In this document: piece by piece, positions 1 through 7,300 of the stretch | Layout of the letters: each line of letters opens with the position of its first letter | How positions within the stretch are numbered: the stretch's first letter is position 1 | Origin: Christensenella sp. UBA7584 | Lineage (GTDB): Bacteria > Bacillota > Clostridia > Christensenellales > UBA1242 | Length of the DNA: 8,774 bases | Assembly: GCA_002477805.1 (NCBI GenBank) | Contig: DLKQ01000034.1 | Location: forward strand, 1-8,774 | Direction of reading: 5' to 3' | Position numbers and translations under genes: made by a program | Notes under the pieces: model-generated | What the model was told of the DNA's origin: nothing | Database searches by the model: none | What the model saw: only the letters and a program-made list of their open reading frames with translations

Positions 1-107
1 ATATTTTTTGAAAAAATTAAAAATCTTATTATATTAACATAAAAAATTGCATAAAAAAATGTATTAAAAACATAAATAAAGCAGTAATTACTTTAACAGA
101 TAAGTAA

Positions 108-142
108 AAAATAAAAACAAGTCTTTGGCTTGCTTTTATTTT
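108..142 (-). terminator. rho-independent terminator of rarA
   Basis: Read on the minus strand, AAAATAAAAGCAAG (142-129), a 7-base loop and CTTGTTTTTATTTT (121-108) form a 14-pair stem with one G-U wobble, followed by further T-rich sequence (TTACTTATC). The rarA stop codon (138-136) lies inside the left arm, so transcription would end directly after the gene. The paired core is CAAG/CTTG and the rest is A-U pairs, which is normal for an AT-rich genome. On the plus strand the wobble becomes an A-C mismatch, so the minus direction is favoured. Confidence 0.8.
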
Positions 143-1380
143 TGTGGTTTTTTTGTTTCTTTCCTTACAAAATATTTTCTATCTTTTAACGAATCTGGCA
201 GATATTGTTGTTTTACATAACCACCATAATCGTGCGGATATTTGTAATACTTACTTTCGAGTGTGTGGTTTCTTAAGTAAAGTGGAATATTGTCATCTGG
301 GTGATTTTTTGCGTCATCTTGTGCCATATTCATAGCAGTTACAACCCTATTATCCTTTGGTGATTCACACACATAAATTATTGCTTGGGTTAAAACAAGA
401 TTCCCTTCTGGCATTCCTAAATGGTCTAACGCATATAGTGACGCAATTGATTGCAACACACAATTCGGAGCCGAGAGACCACAATCTTCCGCTGAATGGC
501 AGATTAATCTTCTACTTAATACCTGTGGCTCTATACCACCTTCTATAAGCCTGTTTGCATAATAGAGTGCCGCTGTTGAATCACTACCACGAAGGCTCTT
601 GCAAAATGCACTAAGTAAATCATAGTAAACATCTTCATTAAGGCTTGTAGCCTTTTTTTGTAGGCATTCTGCCGCAATTTCTTTGGTTATTACTGTTTCC
701 CCTTCCTTATTCATTGGTGTTGATATAGCCCCAAGTTCAAGCCCTGTTAAGGCACTTCTAACATCACCACCACAAGCCGATGCGATATAGGTTAACGCAT
801 CATCATCTATTTTTATGTTGTAAACTTTAAGTCCTGTTTCAGATTCCATTGCTCTTCTTAAGACACACTTTACGTCTTCAGTGCCAAGCCTTTTAAATTC
901 AAAAATTGAGCAACGAGAAACTATTGCTCTTGTCATACTATAACTAGGATTTTCAGTTGTACAACCAATAAATATCAAATAGCCATTTTCTAGTGCGGCA
1001 AGAAGTGAATCGCTTTGTGCCTTTGACCATCTATGGCATTCATCAAGTAGCAAATAAGTTTTCTGTCCATACAACTCAAAATCCCGTTTTGCCTGCTCTA
1101 TAACTGCTTTTACATCAGCAACTCCACTTGATATAGCATTTAGTTTTACAAACTTTGAATTGCTTGTATCAGCAATGATACGTGCAAGTGTGGTCTTACC
1201 TGTTCCAGGTGGGCCATAAAATATTACACTAGGCACTCTTTTAGCTTCAATAAGTCTACGCAGTAATTTCCCTTGCCCAAGAATATGTTTTTGTCCGACA
1301 AATTCATCTAGATTTTTTGGTCTCATTTTTTCAGCTAGTGGTTTCTTGTCACTATGTAAATCATCAAATAAGCTATCCAA
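136..1380 (-). CDS. rarA: Replication-associated recombination protein RarA (MgsA), AAA+ ATPase
   Basis: A 414-residue clamp-loader-like AAA+ ATPase of the RarA/MgsA/WRNIP1 family, which acts in the cytoplasm at stalled or gapped replication forks. Visible motifs are the family N-terminus (LAEKMRPKNLDEFVGQ, 15-30), Walker A GPPGTGKTT (56-64), Walker B LLLDECHR (110-117), sensor 1 GCTTENP (139-145), an arginine-finger-like SRC (155-157) and sensor 2 GGDVRSAL (207-214). The C-terminal domain ends with the signature YKYPHDYGGYVKQQYLP. The length is slightly below the usual 420-445. The start is TTG at 1380: an in-frame stop lies three codons upstream, MDSLFDDL matches family N-termini, and GAGGAG (1396-1391) sits 10 nt upstream. 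The Walker B segment reads DECHRW where most relatives have DEIHRF, and the linker before YKYPHD looks a few residues short. Neither change removes a catalytic residue. It has its own promoter at about 1584-1612. Confidence 0.97.
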   Translation of the reverse strand: MDSLFDDLHSDKKPLAEKMRPKNLDEFVGQKHILGQGKLLRRLIEAKRVPSVIFYGPPGTGKTTLARIIADTSNSKFVKLNAISSGVADVKAVIEQAKRDFELYGQKTYLLLDECHRWSKAQSDSLLAALENGYLIFIGCTTENPSYSMTRAIVSRCSIFEFKRLGTEDVKCVLRRAMESETGLKVYNIKIDDDALTYIASACGGDVRSALTGLELGAISTPMNKEGETVITKEIAAECLQKKATSLNEDVYYDLLSAFCKSLRGSDSTAALYYANRLIEGGIEPQVLSRRLICHSAEDCGLSAPNCVLQSIASLYALDHLGMPEGNLVLTQAIIYVCESPKDNRVVTAMNMAQDDAKNHPDDNIPLYLRNHTLESKYYKYPHDYGGYVKQQYLPDSLKDRKYFVRKETKKPQK

Positions 1381-1381
1381 T

Positions 1382-1516
1382 TTAATTTATCTCCTCTGCT
1401 CTTTTAAGTTTTTCATTTATCCAGTTTGCTTGTTTCTTCCGCACCCCATATAAATCACAAATTTCTGTTTGGTTTTTTATACTACATAAACCGAAGTTTA
1501 AATAGCTGGTAATGTT
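1382..1516 (-). other. 44-codon open frame in the rarA leader, no standard start
   Basis: An open frame of 44 codons runs on the minus strand from just after a stop (1519-1517) to TAA at 1384-1382, one base before the rarA TTG start. Its last part reads like a real charged helix (EICDLYGVRKKQANWINEKL), and the rarA Shine-Dalgarno GAGGAG encodes its Glu-Glu near the end. It has no ATG or TTG. The only conventional start is a GTG at codon 25 without a ribosome-binding site. It may be the 3' remnant of a decayed upstream gene, a frameshifted small gene (another frame just upstream, starting at a TTG, reads MKNKTLPAI), a leader peptide with a rare start, or chance. I do not recognise the sequence. 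Confidence 0.3.
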
Positions 1517-1583
1517 TTATTCTTCAACTCATATATATTATTAAAGCTTGTTACATTAAGCAAATTTTTATTTCTTATTTTAA

Positions 1584-1612
1584 AGTATAGCACAAATTTT
1601 AACTTTTGTAAA
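1584..1612 (-). promoter_or_regulatory. sigma-A-type promoter for rarA, extended -10
   Basis: On the minus strand there is a -35 box TTTACA (1612-1607), a 17-base spacer and a -10 box TATACT (1589-1584) preceded by TGC, giving an extended -10. This is five of six matches at -35 and five of six at -10 with ideal spacing. The start site would be near 1577, leaving a leader of about 200 nt before rarA. The -35 box lies just downstream of the stop codon of the 424-residue gene, so rarA need not depend on read-through from it. Confidence 0.75.
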
Positions 1613-2873
1613 ACATTTGTTCATAATTTTGCATAAAAACCAGCAATTTTTCTTTCAAAGAACGATTCACAACAAAAGGATAGAGTTCCCTAATAAACTG
1701 ATAATGCTCATTTTTATATTCTAGTTTTGAAGGCAAAACACTAAGAATAAATTTGGCAATTTTTTGATTTTTTAACCACTTGCTTTCATCTTCCTTGTTC
1801 ATAAACCTAAGCATACCAAATGCAAAAATAAATTTGTAATCATCAGAGAAATTCCACCAAAAATACTTTAACCTAAACAAATTTATATCCCCATTCTTTA
1901 CTTTTTCTAAATCCAAGTTATCTAAAGCGTAATTTTTGTCACTAAGGCAGAGTTTTAGTTTCCCCCACCAGTTGCAAATAAAAGAATTATTAGACGCAGT
2001 TTTCACCTTTATTTGCTGGTTAGTATACCAATCTATAATTTTCAGGATTTGACCGTGTTTTGTCATTTTCGTCCATTTCGAAAATCCTAAACTTGTCAAA
2101 TCAATACTAAAACTTGGACAAAATTCCACAATACTGAATTTTGCAGTTTGCAAACATTTTTCAGCATATTTTTTCTGGAGAATATTTTCGGAATTAAAAT
2201 TTGGTTTTTCAAAATCAAGAATAGGCAAACCAAAATTCTCTTTTGCTAGTCGTTTGCTTTCAAAAAATCCAACTGCTTGAAAATTCGATGTTTCATAAGA
2301 AATTTTTGCCTGTTTACAATTCTCTATTTTCCATTCCAAAAAATTTTCACAGGCATTAAAACTCACTTTTCCATCTGTTTGTAAACTTAGCTTCAAATTT
2401 TCAAAATTTAAAACATTCTTTTTTGAACTTACCTTAAAAGGAATATTTCCTTTCGTAATTACAATTTTCAAAGATGACTGATTACCACAAAAAAACTGAG
2501 CACAATCTTTATTCACTAGAAGTGAAACTAATCCATTTGTGTGAGAAAACTGAGCGTAATCTAAATTAGACTGCGTTTTATTTTCAACCTTTTTACCGCC
2601 AATAAAAAAATCAAAGCTGAGCAATTCCGCACTGTTAGCCCTGATAATTATTGGGTGTTTATTAAAACTAAAAAGTGTGTGAGTGATATTTTTAAAAACA
2701 GTTAGATAGGGAGAAAATTTAAACGATTTTTTTAAGCAGGTTATTTTTTCGTTACTTTTTAAAACAACTTTTTTTCTTTTTGGCAAAATAGCAAAAATTA
2801 AAACTATAACACTCGCAACAACACTTGCGGAACTAATAATATAAAACATATAAAAATTTTTTCCAATTTTCAA
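1599..2873 (-). CDS. Hypothetical membrane-anchored protein, 424 residues
   Basis: I do not recognise this protein. One hydrophobic segment (about residues 9-30, YMFYIISSASVVASVIVLIF) is followed at once by PKRKKVV, then about 390 residues without further obvious membrane spans. The body is rich in Lys, Phe and Asn, has beta-like stretches in its first half and an aromatic, helical C-terminal third with WW pairs (FICNWWGK, KYFWWNFSDD). It contains about ten cysteines, unusual for an exported Firmicute domain. With the basic cluster after the membrane segment this suggests a cytoplasmic body, though the topology is uncertain. The start is TTG at 2873, the first possible after an in-frame stop at 2879-2877. 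ATG at 2849 is the alternative and would leave almost no residues before the membrane segment. Neither has a good Shine-Dalgarno. It begins 10 nt after the rnpB terminator T-tract, with no clear promoter of its own. Confidence 0.72.
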   Translation of the reverse strand: MKIGKNFYMFYIISSASVVASVIVLIFAILPKRKKVVLKSNEKITCLKKSFKFSPYLTVFKNITHTLFSFNKHPIIIRANSAELLSFDFFIGGKKVENKTQSNLDYAQFSHTNGLVSLLVNKDCAQFFCGNQSSLKIVITKGNIPFKVSSKKNVLNFENLKLSLQTDGKVSFNACENFLEWKIENCKQAKISYETSNFQAVGFFESKRLAKENFGLPILDFEKPNFNSENILQKKYAEKCLQTAKFSIVEFCPSFSIDLTSLGFSKWTKMTKHGQILKIIDWYTNQQIKVKTASNNSFICNWWGKLKLCLSDKNYALDNLDLEKVKNGDINLFRLKYFWWNFSDDYKFIFAFGMLRFMNKEDESKWLKNQKIAKFILSVLPSKLEYKNEHYQFIRELYPFVVNRSLKEKLLVFMQNYEQMFYKS

Positions 2874-2882
2874 TGTTTAAAA

Positions 2883-2920
2883 CAAAAAAATAAGAGTCGA
2901 GCGGGAAATCTTGACTCTTA
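2883..2920 (-). terminator. rho-independent terminator of rnpB
   Basis: On the minus strand TAAGAGTC (2920-2913), a 14-base loop and GACTCTTA (2898-2891) form a perfect 8-pair stem, extendable by two more pairs after an A-C mismatch. Seven T then follow (2890-2884). It lies directly after the 3' strand of helix P1 of rnpB, where a terminator is expected. Confidence 0.9.
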
Positions 2921-2921
2921 A

Positions 2922-3321
2922 GTAGACTAGTCTGTAAGCCGAGTTCTGTCATGGACGGTCATCTATCTAGACATATTGTCGCCAATACGTTCAAGCGATG
3001 TATGACGGAAGAAGTCGGGCAAACCTTTAATCTTCCTTATCTTGCACAAAGTGGGGTTTACAGAGCGTGCATTGTCTCCAACGCACCGGTGGTCTCTTAC
3101 ACCACCTTTCCACCCTTATCACAAAATATTTTAGCGAAAAAATAGGAGGTAAGAATTTGAAATTTTCAAAATCTAAAAACACTAAAACACCTAATTTGTG
3201 ACGGTTTATTTCTGTTGCACTTTCCTTAGAGTCGCCTCCACGAGATGTTATCTCGCACCCTGCCCTGCTGTGCTCGGACTTTCCTAATTGCAAAAAGCAA
3301 TTCGACCGTCTAACTAGCTAC
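2922..3321 (-). ncRNA. rnpB: RNase P RNA, A type (catalytic RNA of ribonuclease P)
   Basis: This is the ribozyme that removes 5' leaders from pre-tRNAs together with the RnpA protein. Read on the minus strand, the conserved blocks appear in order: AGGAAAGTCCGAGCA (3285-3271), CAGGGCAGGGTGCGAGATAA of the A-type P3/P4 side, ACAGAAA (3215-3209), a GGTGGTGTAAGAGACCACCG hairpin region, GTAAACCCCACTTTGTGCAAG, AGATAGATGAC (2968-2958) and ACAGAACTCGGCTTA near the 3' end. The ends are set by helix P1: GTAGCTAGT at the 5' end pairs with ACTAGTCTAC at the 3' end, with one bulged base. The length of about 400 nt fits the family. The A type, not the Bacillus B type, points to Clostridia. A promoter (3329-3357) and a terminator (2883-2920) flank it closely, so it is its own transcription unit. 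Confidence 0.97.
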
Positions 3322-3328
3322 TGATTAT

Positions 3329-3357
3329 ATTGTAGCACACTATTTTTCATTTTGCAA
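3329..3357 (-). promoter_or_regulatory. promoter of rnpB
   Basis: On the minus strand there is a -35 box TTGCAA (3357-3352), a 17-base spacer and an extended -10 TGCTACAAT (TACAAT at 3334-3329). Eight bases downstream is G at 3321, the first base of helix P1, so promoter and RNA structure independently predict the same 5' end. An overlapping TATAAT (3329-3324) is too close to that end to serve it. Confidence 0.8.
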
Positions 3358-3393
3358 TACCCATTTTTAATTTTTTTTAAAATTTTTTTACAT

Positions 3394-3714
3394 TCAAAGA
3401 TTATAAATAAAGCTTCCGCACTTACTTTGCTCATTTTGATCAATAACAGTAATTCCATTTGCTCTACATTTTCCGTCCGCATTAAACAAGCAATGAGTCG
3501 CACTACACTTTAGACACACATTTTTTATGTGTCGTGAATTTGAATATTCTGGTGCTGTTTCAAACATATGTTTACTCAAATCCAACTCTTCTTCAGACTT
3601 TTGCCCCTTTTCAAAGGTTTTACAAACAGCTTTAGAATTTATATCAACTTTCACAGCACAACAAGTATGTCCTTTATTGAATTCACAGCAAGTTCTTCTA
3701 CATTTTATGTCCAT
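3394..3714 (-). CDS. Small Cys-rich protein with two DUF1540 motifs
   Basis: A 106-residue protein with two copies of the DUF1540 cysteine motif. Both follow C-x4-C-x7-C-x(12-15)-C-x2-F: C5, C10, C18, C31 with CKTF, and C70, C75, C83, C99 with CGSF. The spacing suggests two small metal-binding (zinc-type) knuckles joined by an acidic linker (about 36-62). DUF1540 proteins are common in Clostridia and their function is not established. There is no signal peptide or membrane segment, so it is probably cytoplasmic. The start is ATG at 3714, because GGAGG (3725-3721) lies 6 nt upstream. An in-frame GTG two codons earlier (3720) touches the Shine-Dalgarno and is unlikely. No terminator is visible before the rnpB promoter, so some transcription may continue into rnpB. 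It is divergent from rplI with interleaved promoters. Confidence 0.85.
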   Translation of the reverse strand: MDIKCRRTCCEFNKGHTCCAVKVDINSKAVCKTFEKGQKSEEELDLSKHMFETAPEYSNSRHIKNVCLKCSATHCLFNADGKCRANGITVIDQNEQSKCGSFIYNL

Positions 3715-3735
3715 TTTCACCCTCCATTAATTGTT

Positions 3736-3765
3736 ATTTTACACAAAACGTTTGACTTTATTCAA
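3736..3765 (-). promoter_or_regulatory. promoter of the DUF1540 gene
   Basis: On the minus strand there is a -35 box TTGAAT (3765-3760), an 18-base spacer and a -10 box TAAAAT (3741-3736). The predicted start is near 3729, giving a leader of about 15 nt that contains GGAGG and reaches ATG 3714. Its spacer contains the -35 box of the opposing rplI promoter. Confidence 0.65.
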
Positions 3766-3780
3766 AAATTTTAGTAACAT
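3752..3780 (+). promoter_or_regulatory. promoter of rplI
   Basis: A -35 box TTGACT (3752-3757), a 17-base spacer and a -10 box TAACAT (3775-3780). The start would fall near 3787, at the first G of the GGAGG ribosome-binding site (3787-3791), leaving a very short leader of about 12 nt. The fit is good, but the short leader means a start slightly further upstream is possible. Confidence 0.6.
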
Positions 3781-3798
3781 ATTCTTGGAGGATTAATT

Positions 3799-4245
3799 AT
3801 GCAGGTTATTTTACTAGAAGATATTAAGGGTGTTGGCAAAAAAGGAGAATTAGTTACCGTAAATGATGGTTATGGTAGAAATTTTTTATTAAAGACAAAA
3901 AAAGCACAAGTTGCAAATAGTGTAAACAAAAATGTTGTAAATCAAGCACAAAAAGCACAAGAATTTCACAAAGAGCAAGAACTTGAAGCTTTCAAAGTAT
4001 TAGCTAACCAAATAAAAGGAATGACATTAAAGTTTTGTGTTAAAGTTGGAGAAAATGGAAAACTATTTGGCTCTGTAACTAGCAAAGAGATTGCAGAAAA
4101 ATTAAAAGAACAGGGATTTGAAATAGAAAAAAGAAAAATTGAAATAGATTCAATTAAAAGCATTGGAAAATACAAAGCAAAAATACACTTTGCTCCATCT
4201 ATTGAAACAACTTTTTTTGTAGAACTTGTCAGTGATAAAGAATAA
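3799..4245 (+). CDS. rplI: 50S ribosomal protein L9
   Basis: Ribosomal protein bL9, 148 residues, the standard length. It binds 23S rRNA near the base of the L1 stalk and reaches out from the 50S subunit, helping to hold reading frame. The N-terminal domain is clear: MQVILLEDIKGVGKKGELV, then VNDGYGRNFLL (residues 21-31). A Lys/Gln-rich connecting helix (about 40-75) follows, then the C-terminal domain with GKLFGSVTSKEIAEKLKEQG and IKSIGKYKAKIHFAPSIETTFFVEL. GGAGG (3787-3791) sits 7 nt before ATG. In many Firmicutes rplI lies next to dnaB and gdpP, or with rpsF, ssb and rpsR. None of these is here, and rplI appears to be a single-gene unit divergent from the DUF1540 gene. Confidence 0.98.
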   Translation: MQVILLEDIKGVGKKGELVTVNDGYGRNFLLKTKKAQVANSVNKNVVNQAQKAQEFHKEQELEAFKVLANQIKGMTLKFCVKVGENGKLFGSVTSKEIAEKLKEQGFEIEKRKIEIDSIKSIGKYKAKIHFAPSIETTFFVELVSDKE

Positions 4246-4272
4246 ACTATTTTGTTTATTCCTTTATTTTTT
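4241..4272 (+). terminator. weak terminator candidate after rplI
   Basis: AATAAAC (4241-4247), a 6-base loop and GTTTATT (4254-4260) form a 7-pair stem that includes the rplI stop codon, followed by CCTTTATTTTTT. A second weak candidate lies at 4293-4313: GCAA, 7-base loop, TTGC, then TTTTTT. Both are AT-rich and neither is strong, so read-through into the next gene is quite possible. Confidence 0.35.
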
Positions 4273-4303
4273 AAATTAAAACAAATTAAAATGCAATTTT
4301 TAG

Positions 4304-4332
4304 TTGCTTTTTTATAATGTATTTTATATCAT
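4304..4332 (+). promoter_or_regulatory. possible promoter of the large repeat-protein gene
   Basis: TTGCTT (4304-4309), a 17-base spacer and TATCAT (4327-4332) form a plausible sigma-A promoter. The region also contains TATAAT (4313-4318), CATAAT and TATAGT without a matching -35, so the exact choice is uncertain in such AT-rich DNA. Confidence 0.3.
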
Positions 4333-4375
4333 AATATAGTATAAAAAGGTTTTGGTTAATAAAAATAAGTATATT

Positions 4376-4380
4376 GGAGG
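4376..4380 (+). promoter_or_regulatory. ribosome-binding site that fixes the start of the large gene
   Basis: GGAGG at 4376-4380 lies 7 nt before ATG 4388. An in-frame TTG at 4352, 12 codons upstream, has no such site, and GGAGG would then be inside the coding part. The protein therefore starts at 4388 with MSKKEKIQNT. Confidence 0.85.
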
Positions 4381-4387
4381 ACTACAT

Positions 4388-7300
4388 ATGTCTAAAAAAG
4401 AAAAGATACAAAATACTGAAGCAAAACAATTTGAAAATCCAAACATAAACGCTCAGATGTTTTCGACTCCTCCAGCTGGAATCTATCCTAAAGTTGACAG
4501 AACTGGAAGAGTGATAAAGTACAAAAGACGCGGTGGTGTATTCCCATTTTTTATGGGTCTTTTTAGTGCACTTTTTGTTCTTGTGTTTTGTTTGGGAATG
4601 GTTTTATCTTATGTTTTTTATTGTATGAAAGTTGACGACCTCGGTAAAAATTTTGGCATCGACACCAGTTTTCTCCCCGTAGAAACAAATGGAAAAACAG
4701 CCAAAGAAATTCTTGACGCACTAGTTGAATACAAAAATGGTTACACAGAAATGACAGTTGAAGATGCAAAAACAAAACTCGGATTCAACTTAGAAGAATT
4801 TGTTTCAAAAAACATTGGACTTGAAATTAACGGTCTTTATGAAATTGAAATAACAGTCACAGGACTTAATGAAAGCAAAGCACAAAAAGTTGGAAATTTT
4901 AAGCTTCAAGAAATCCTTAACAATATGCAAAACTTTGTTGATGCACTTTTGCCAGAACTTTATAAAAAAGTAAAATTCCAAAACATTCTTGATATTTTAA
5001 ATGTTGACTTTACTCAGTTTGATTACCCTATTTTAACTGAGGCTATGTTCTATGAAATTAATCCAACATTTAACTTTGCAGGAAACACTTTTCAGATAGA
5101 TTCACTTAATGCAGAAGTCTTGGATAAAGACGGAAACAGCCTTTCACCGCAAATTACCATAGAAAATGGTAAATTCTCTCTTGAAGATCAAGAATTTACT
5201 ATAAATTTTGACCATAAAAGTATTTTTTACGGAGAAAATGAAAGCATTACCCTCACCTACTCATCACCAGCTAAAAAAATCACTGAACTTTCAATAGACC
5301 AAGTTTTATACTCTGTTTTACCAAATTATGTAAGTGGAAATAATCTTACAATAGGATTCATTCAAAACGCTCTTGGGCTTGACCTAATACCTGAAGAAGC
5401 AGATTATCAAGAAATACTTAGTAGCACTATTTCCAGCCTTAGTCTTGATGAACTTGCGCAAAGTGTAAAAGTTGGAGCAGTTTTAGACCTTGTAAAATCT
5501 ATTGACCTTGAGAGTTTTCCTTTTTTAACAACAGACAACTTTAGAAATCAAATCATAAAAGATGTTCCAAACTATCTCAAAACTCTAAAAATAAATGAGA
5601 TTATAAAAAATATTCCTGAAAGCATTGATTATTATGCAAACTTTAACATCAATGATACAAAATATTTTATTATAAATGACAGCATTTACCAAATAGACTC
5701 AAAAACTATTTCAAATAACCAAGTTACTTTAAACGACAAATCTTTTATGTTTGTTAATAATGATGTATATAATTTTGAATACTCTGATGAAATTTTACGC
5801 ACACCAAAAAGTGTTCCAATCACGAATAACACATTCAAGCTATCAGGTATCACTTACACGCTCAGTGTTGACACTAGCGGAAATGGTAGTATTCTTAGTG
5901 AAAATGGTTCACAACTTTCCCCAGCTGTAAATGTGATAAATGGACAGTTTATTCTTGGAAACTATATTTGCCAAATTTCTGGAAGTGAAATTGTTTACGG
6001 GAAAAAAGTAGCAAAAATTGAAGATGAAAAATTTTATTTCGACTCTTTTGAATATACCCTAACATCAGACAGAAGTAATATAACTTACTACAAACTTGTC
6101 AGCCCAATAGTTAGTAATACGTTTGTCATCAACTCTACCACATATTCAATTGATGATGAAAGAACAACAATAAATGGAACTATTCAAATTAACAGTGCAA
6201 GCAAAACAACTGATATAATCCTATATCAGGCACAGAACATTTGTATTGATGATATTCTAAACAACGAACTTTCTCCTCTTGTTGAAAGTTTGAAGGGTGT
6301 AAAACTTTTAAATCTCGTAGATAGCTTGACAGGTTTTCTTGAACCTCTTTCAACGATTAGCATTGGCGAAATTTTGGAAAATCCAAACATTATCTTAGAC
6401 ACATTAAAAACAGCAACTCTTGGTGAACTCATTAGCGCTAACGAATCAAGCAGTGTTATAATTCAAAAAATTTCAAGCGTAACTATAGGTGAAATTATTG
6501 ATGATTCAAACATTGTGCTAAACAAAATTAAAGAGCTTCAACTTGCCGATCTTGGGATTGATTCAACAGACAAACTCTTTGGAGACCTAGCAACTTTAAC
6601 GCTTGGAACTATAATTGATGATAATAACGCACTGCTAAGCACAATAAAAGCTAAAAAATTAAAAGACTTCACAAATACTTCAAGTGGAATTATGAACATA
6701 ATTAAAGATATTAGCATAGAAGATTTAATGTCTGGTAATGCAATAATGGACACGCTAAAAACAAGTCAAGCCCCACTATCCTACCTTCTTGGTCAAGAAA
6801 TATACGAATATGCACACTTTGATTTGGGAAATGGAAATTTGTTCTATATTATAAAAAATGGCACAAACATTCAGATAAGTCAAAAAGCAAGCTACAAAAT
6901 CACCGAACAAAACTTTTCGATTAATGACACCACATACACAATCAAAGATGACAAAATTTATCAAGACGAAACCGAAAAAGCTACAATTAATCTAGGGAAA
7001 TTTATTCTTGAGGGCGTAAACTATAAAATTTTAAATGAATATGTTATTACTGAAAACTATTCAAAAGTTTGTGACATTAATACAGATAACACATTCATTA
7101 TTGACAATGTTACCTACACTCTAGACTTAACAAACAACAAGGTAACCTTTAATTCTGGCTCAAATAGTGTAACTATTGAAGAAAAAAGTTCAAGCCTGAC
7201 TCAAGCAATTATGAAACTTGAGATTCAGGATTTGTTTGGCAATAACTTTGAAACAAAACTTAAAGATTCTATAAATGATGTTGAAATTTCAGACATAATT

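Noticed and set aside
38..79. Three CATAAA-type motifs at 38, 50 and 71, considered as a repeat array
   Set aside because: Spacing is irregular (12 and 21 bases) and the surroundings are low-complexity A/T. There is no CRISPR-like structure.
144..548. Two 63-residue plus-strand frames
   Set aside because: They are antisense shadows of rarA, which has all AAA+ motifs.
2820..2860. TTGGAA, 17 bases, TATATT on the minus strand as a promoter
   Set aside because: It would start transcription inside the 424-residue gene, after its membrane segment begins, with no downstream start codon nearby. Such matches are common in AT-rich DNA.
2951..3293. Open frames on both strands inside 2951-3145 (+) and 3027-3293 (-)
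   Set aside because: They lie entirely within rnpB, whose conserved blocks and helix P1 explain this stretch.
3318..3503. 61-residue minus-strand frame
   Set aside because: It overlaps the DUF1540 gene in another frame and runs over the rnpB promoter. It has no ribosome-binding site or recognisable content.
3715..3720. GTG start at 3720 for the DUF1540 protein
   Set aside because: GGAGG abuts it directly. ATG 3714 has ideal 6-nt spacing.
3527..3774. Plus-strand frames opposite the DUF1540 gene
   Set aside because: They are antisense to a gene with two clear cysteine motifs and have no start signals.
4352..4387. TTG start 12 codons upstream for the large protein
   Set aside because: GGAGG 4376-4380 is 7 nt before ATG 4388, while TTG 4352 has no ribosome-binding site.
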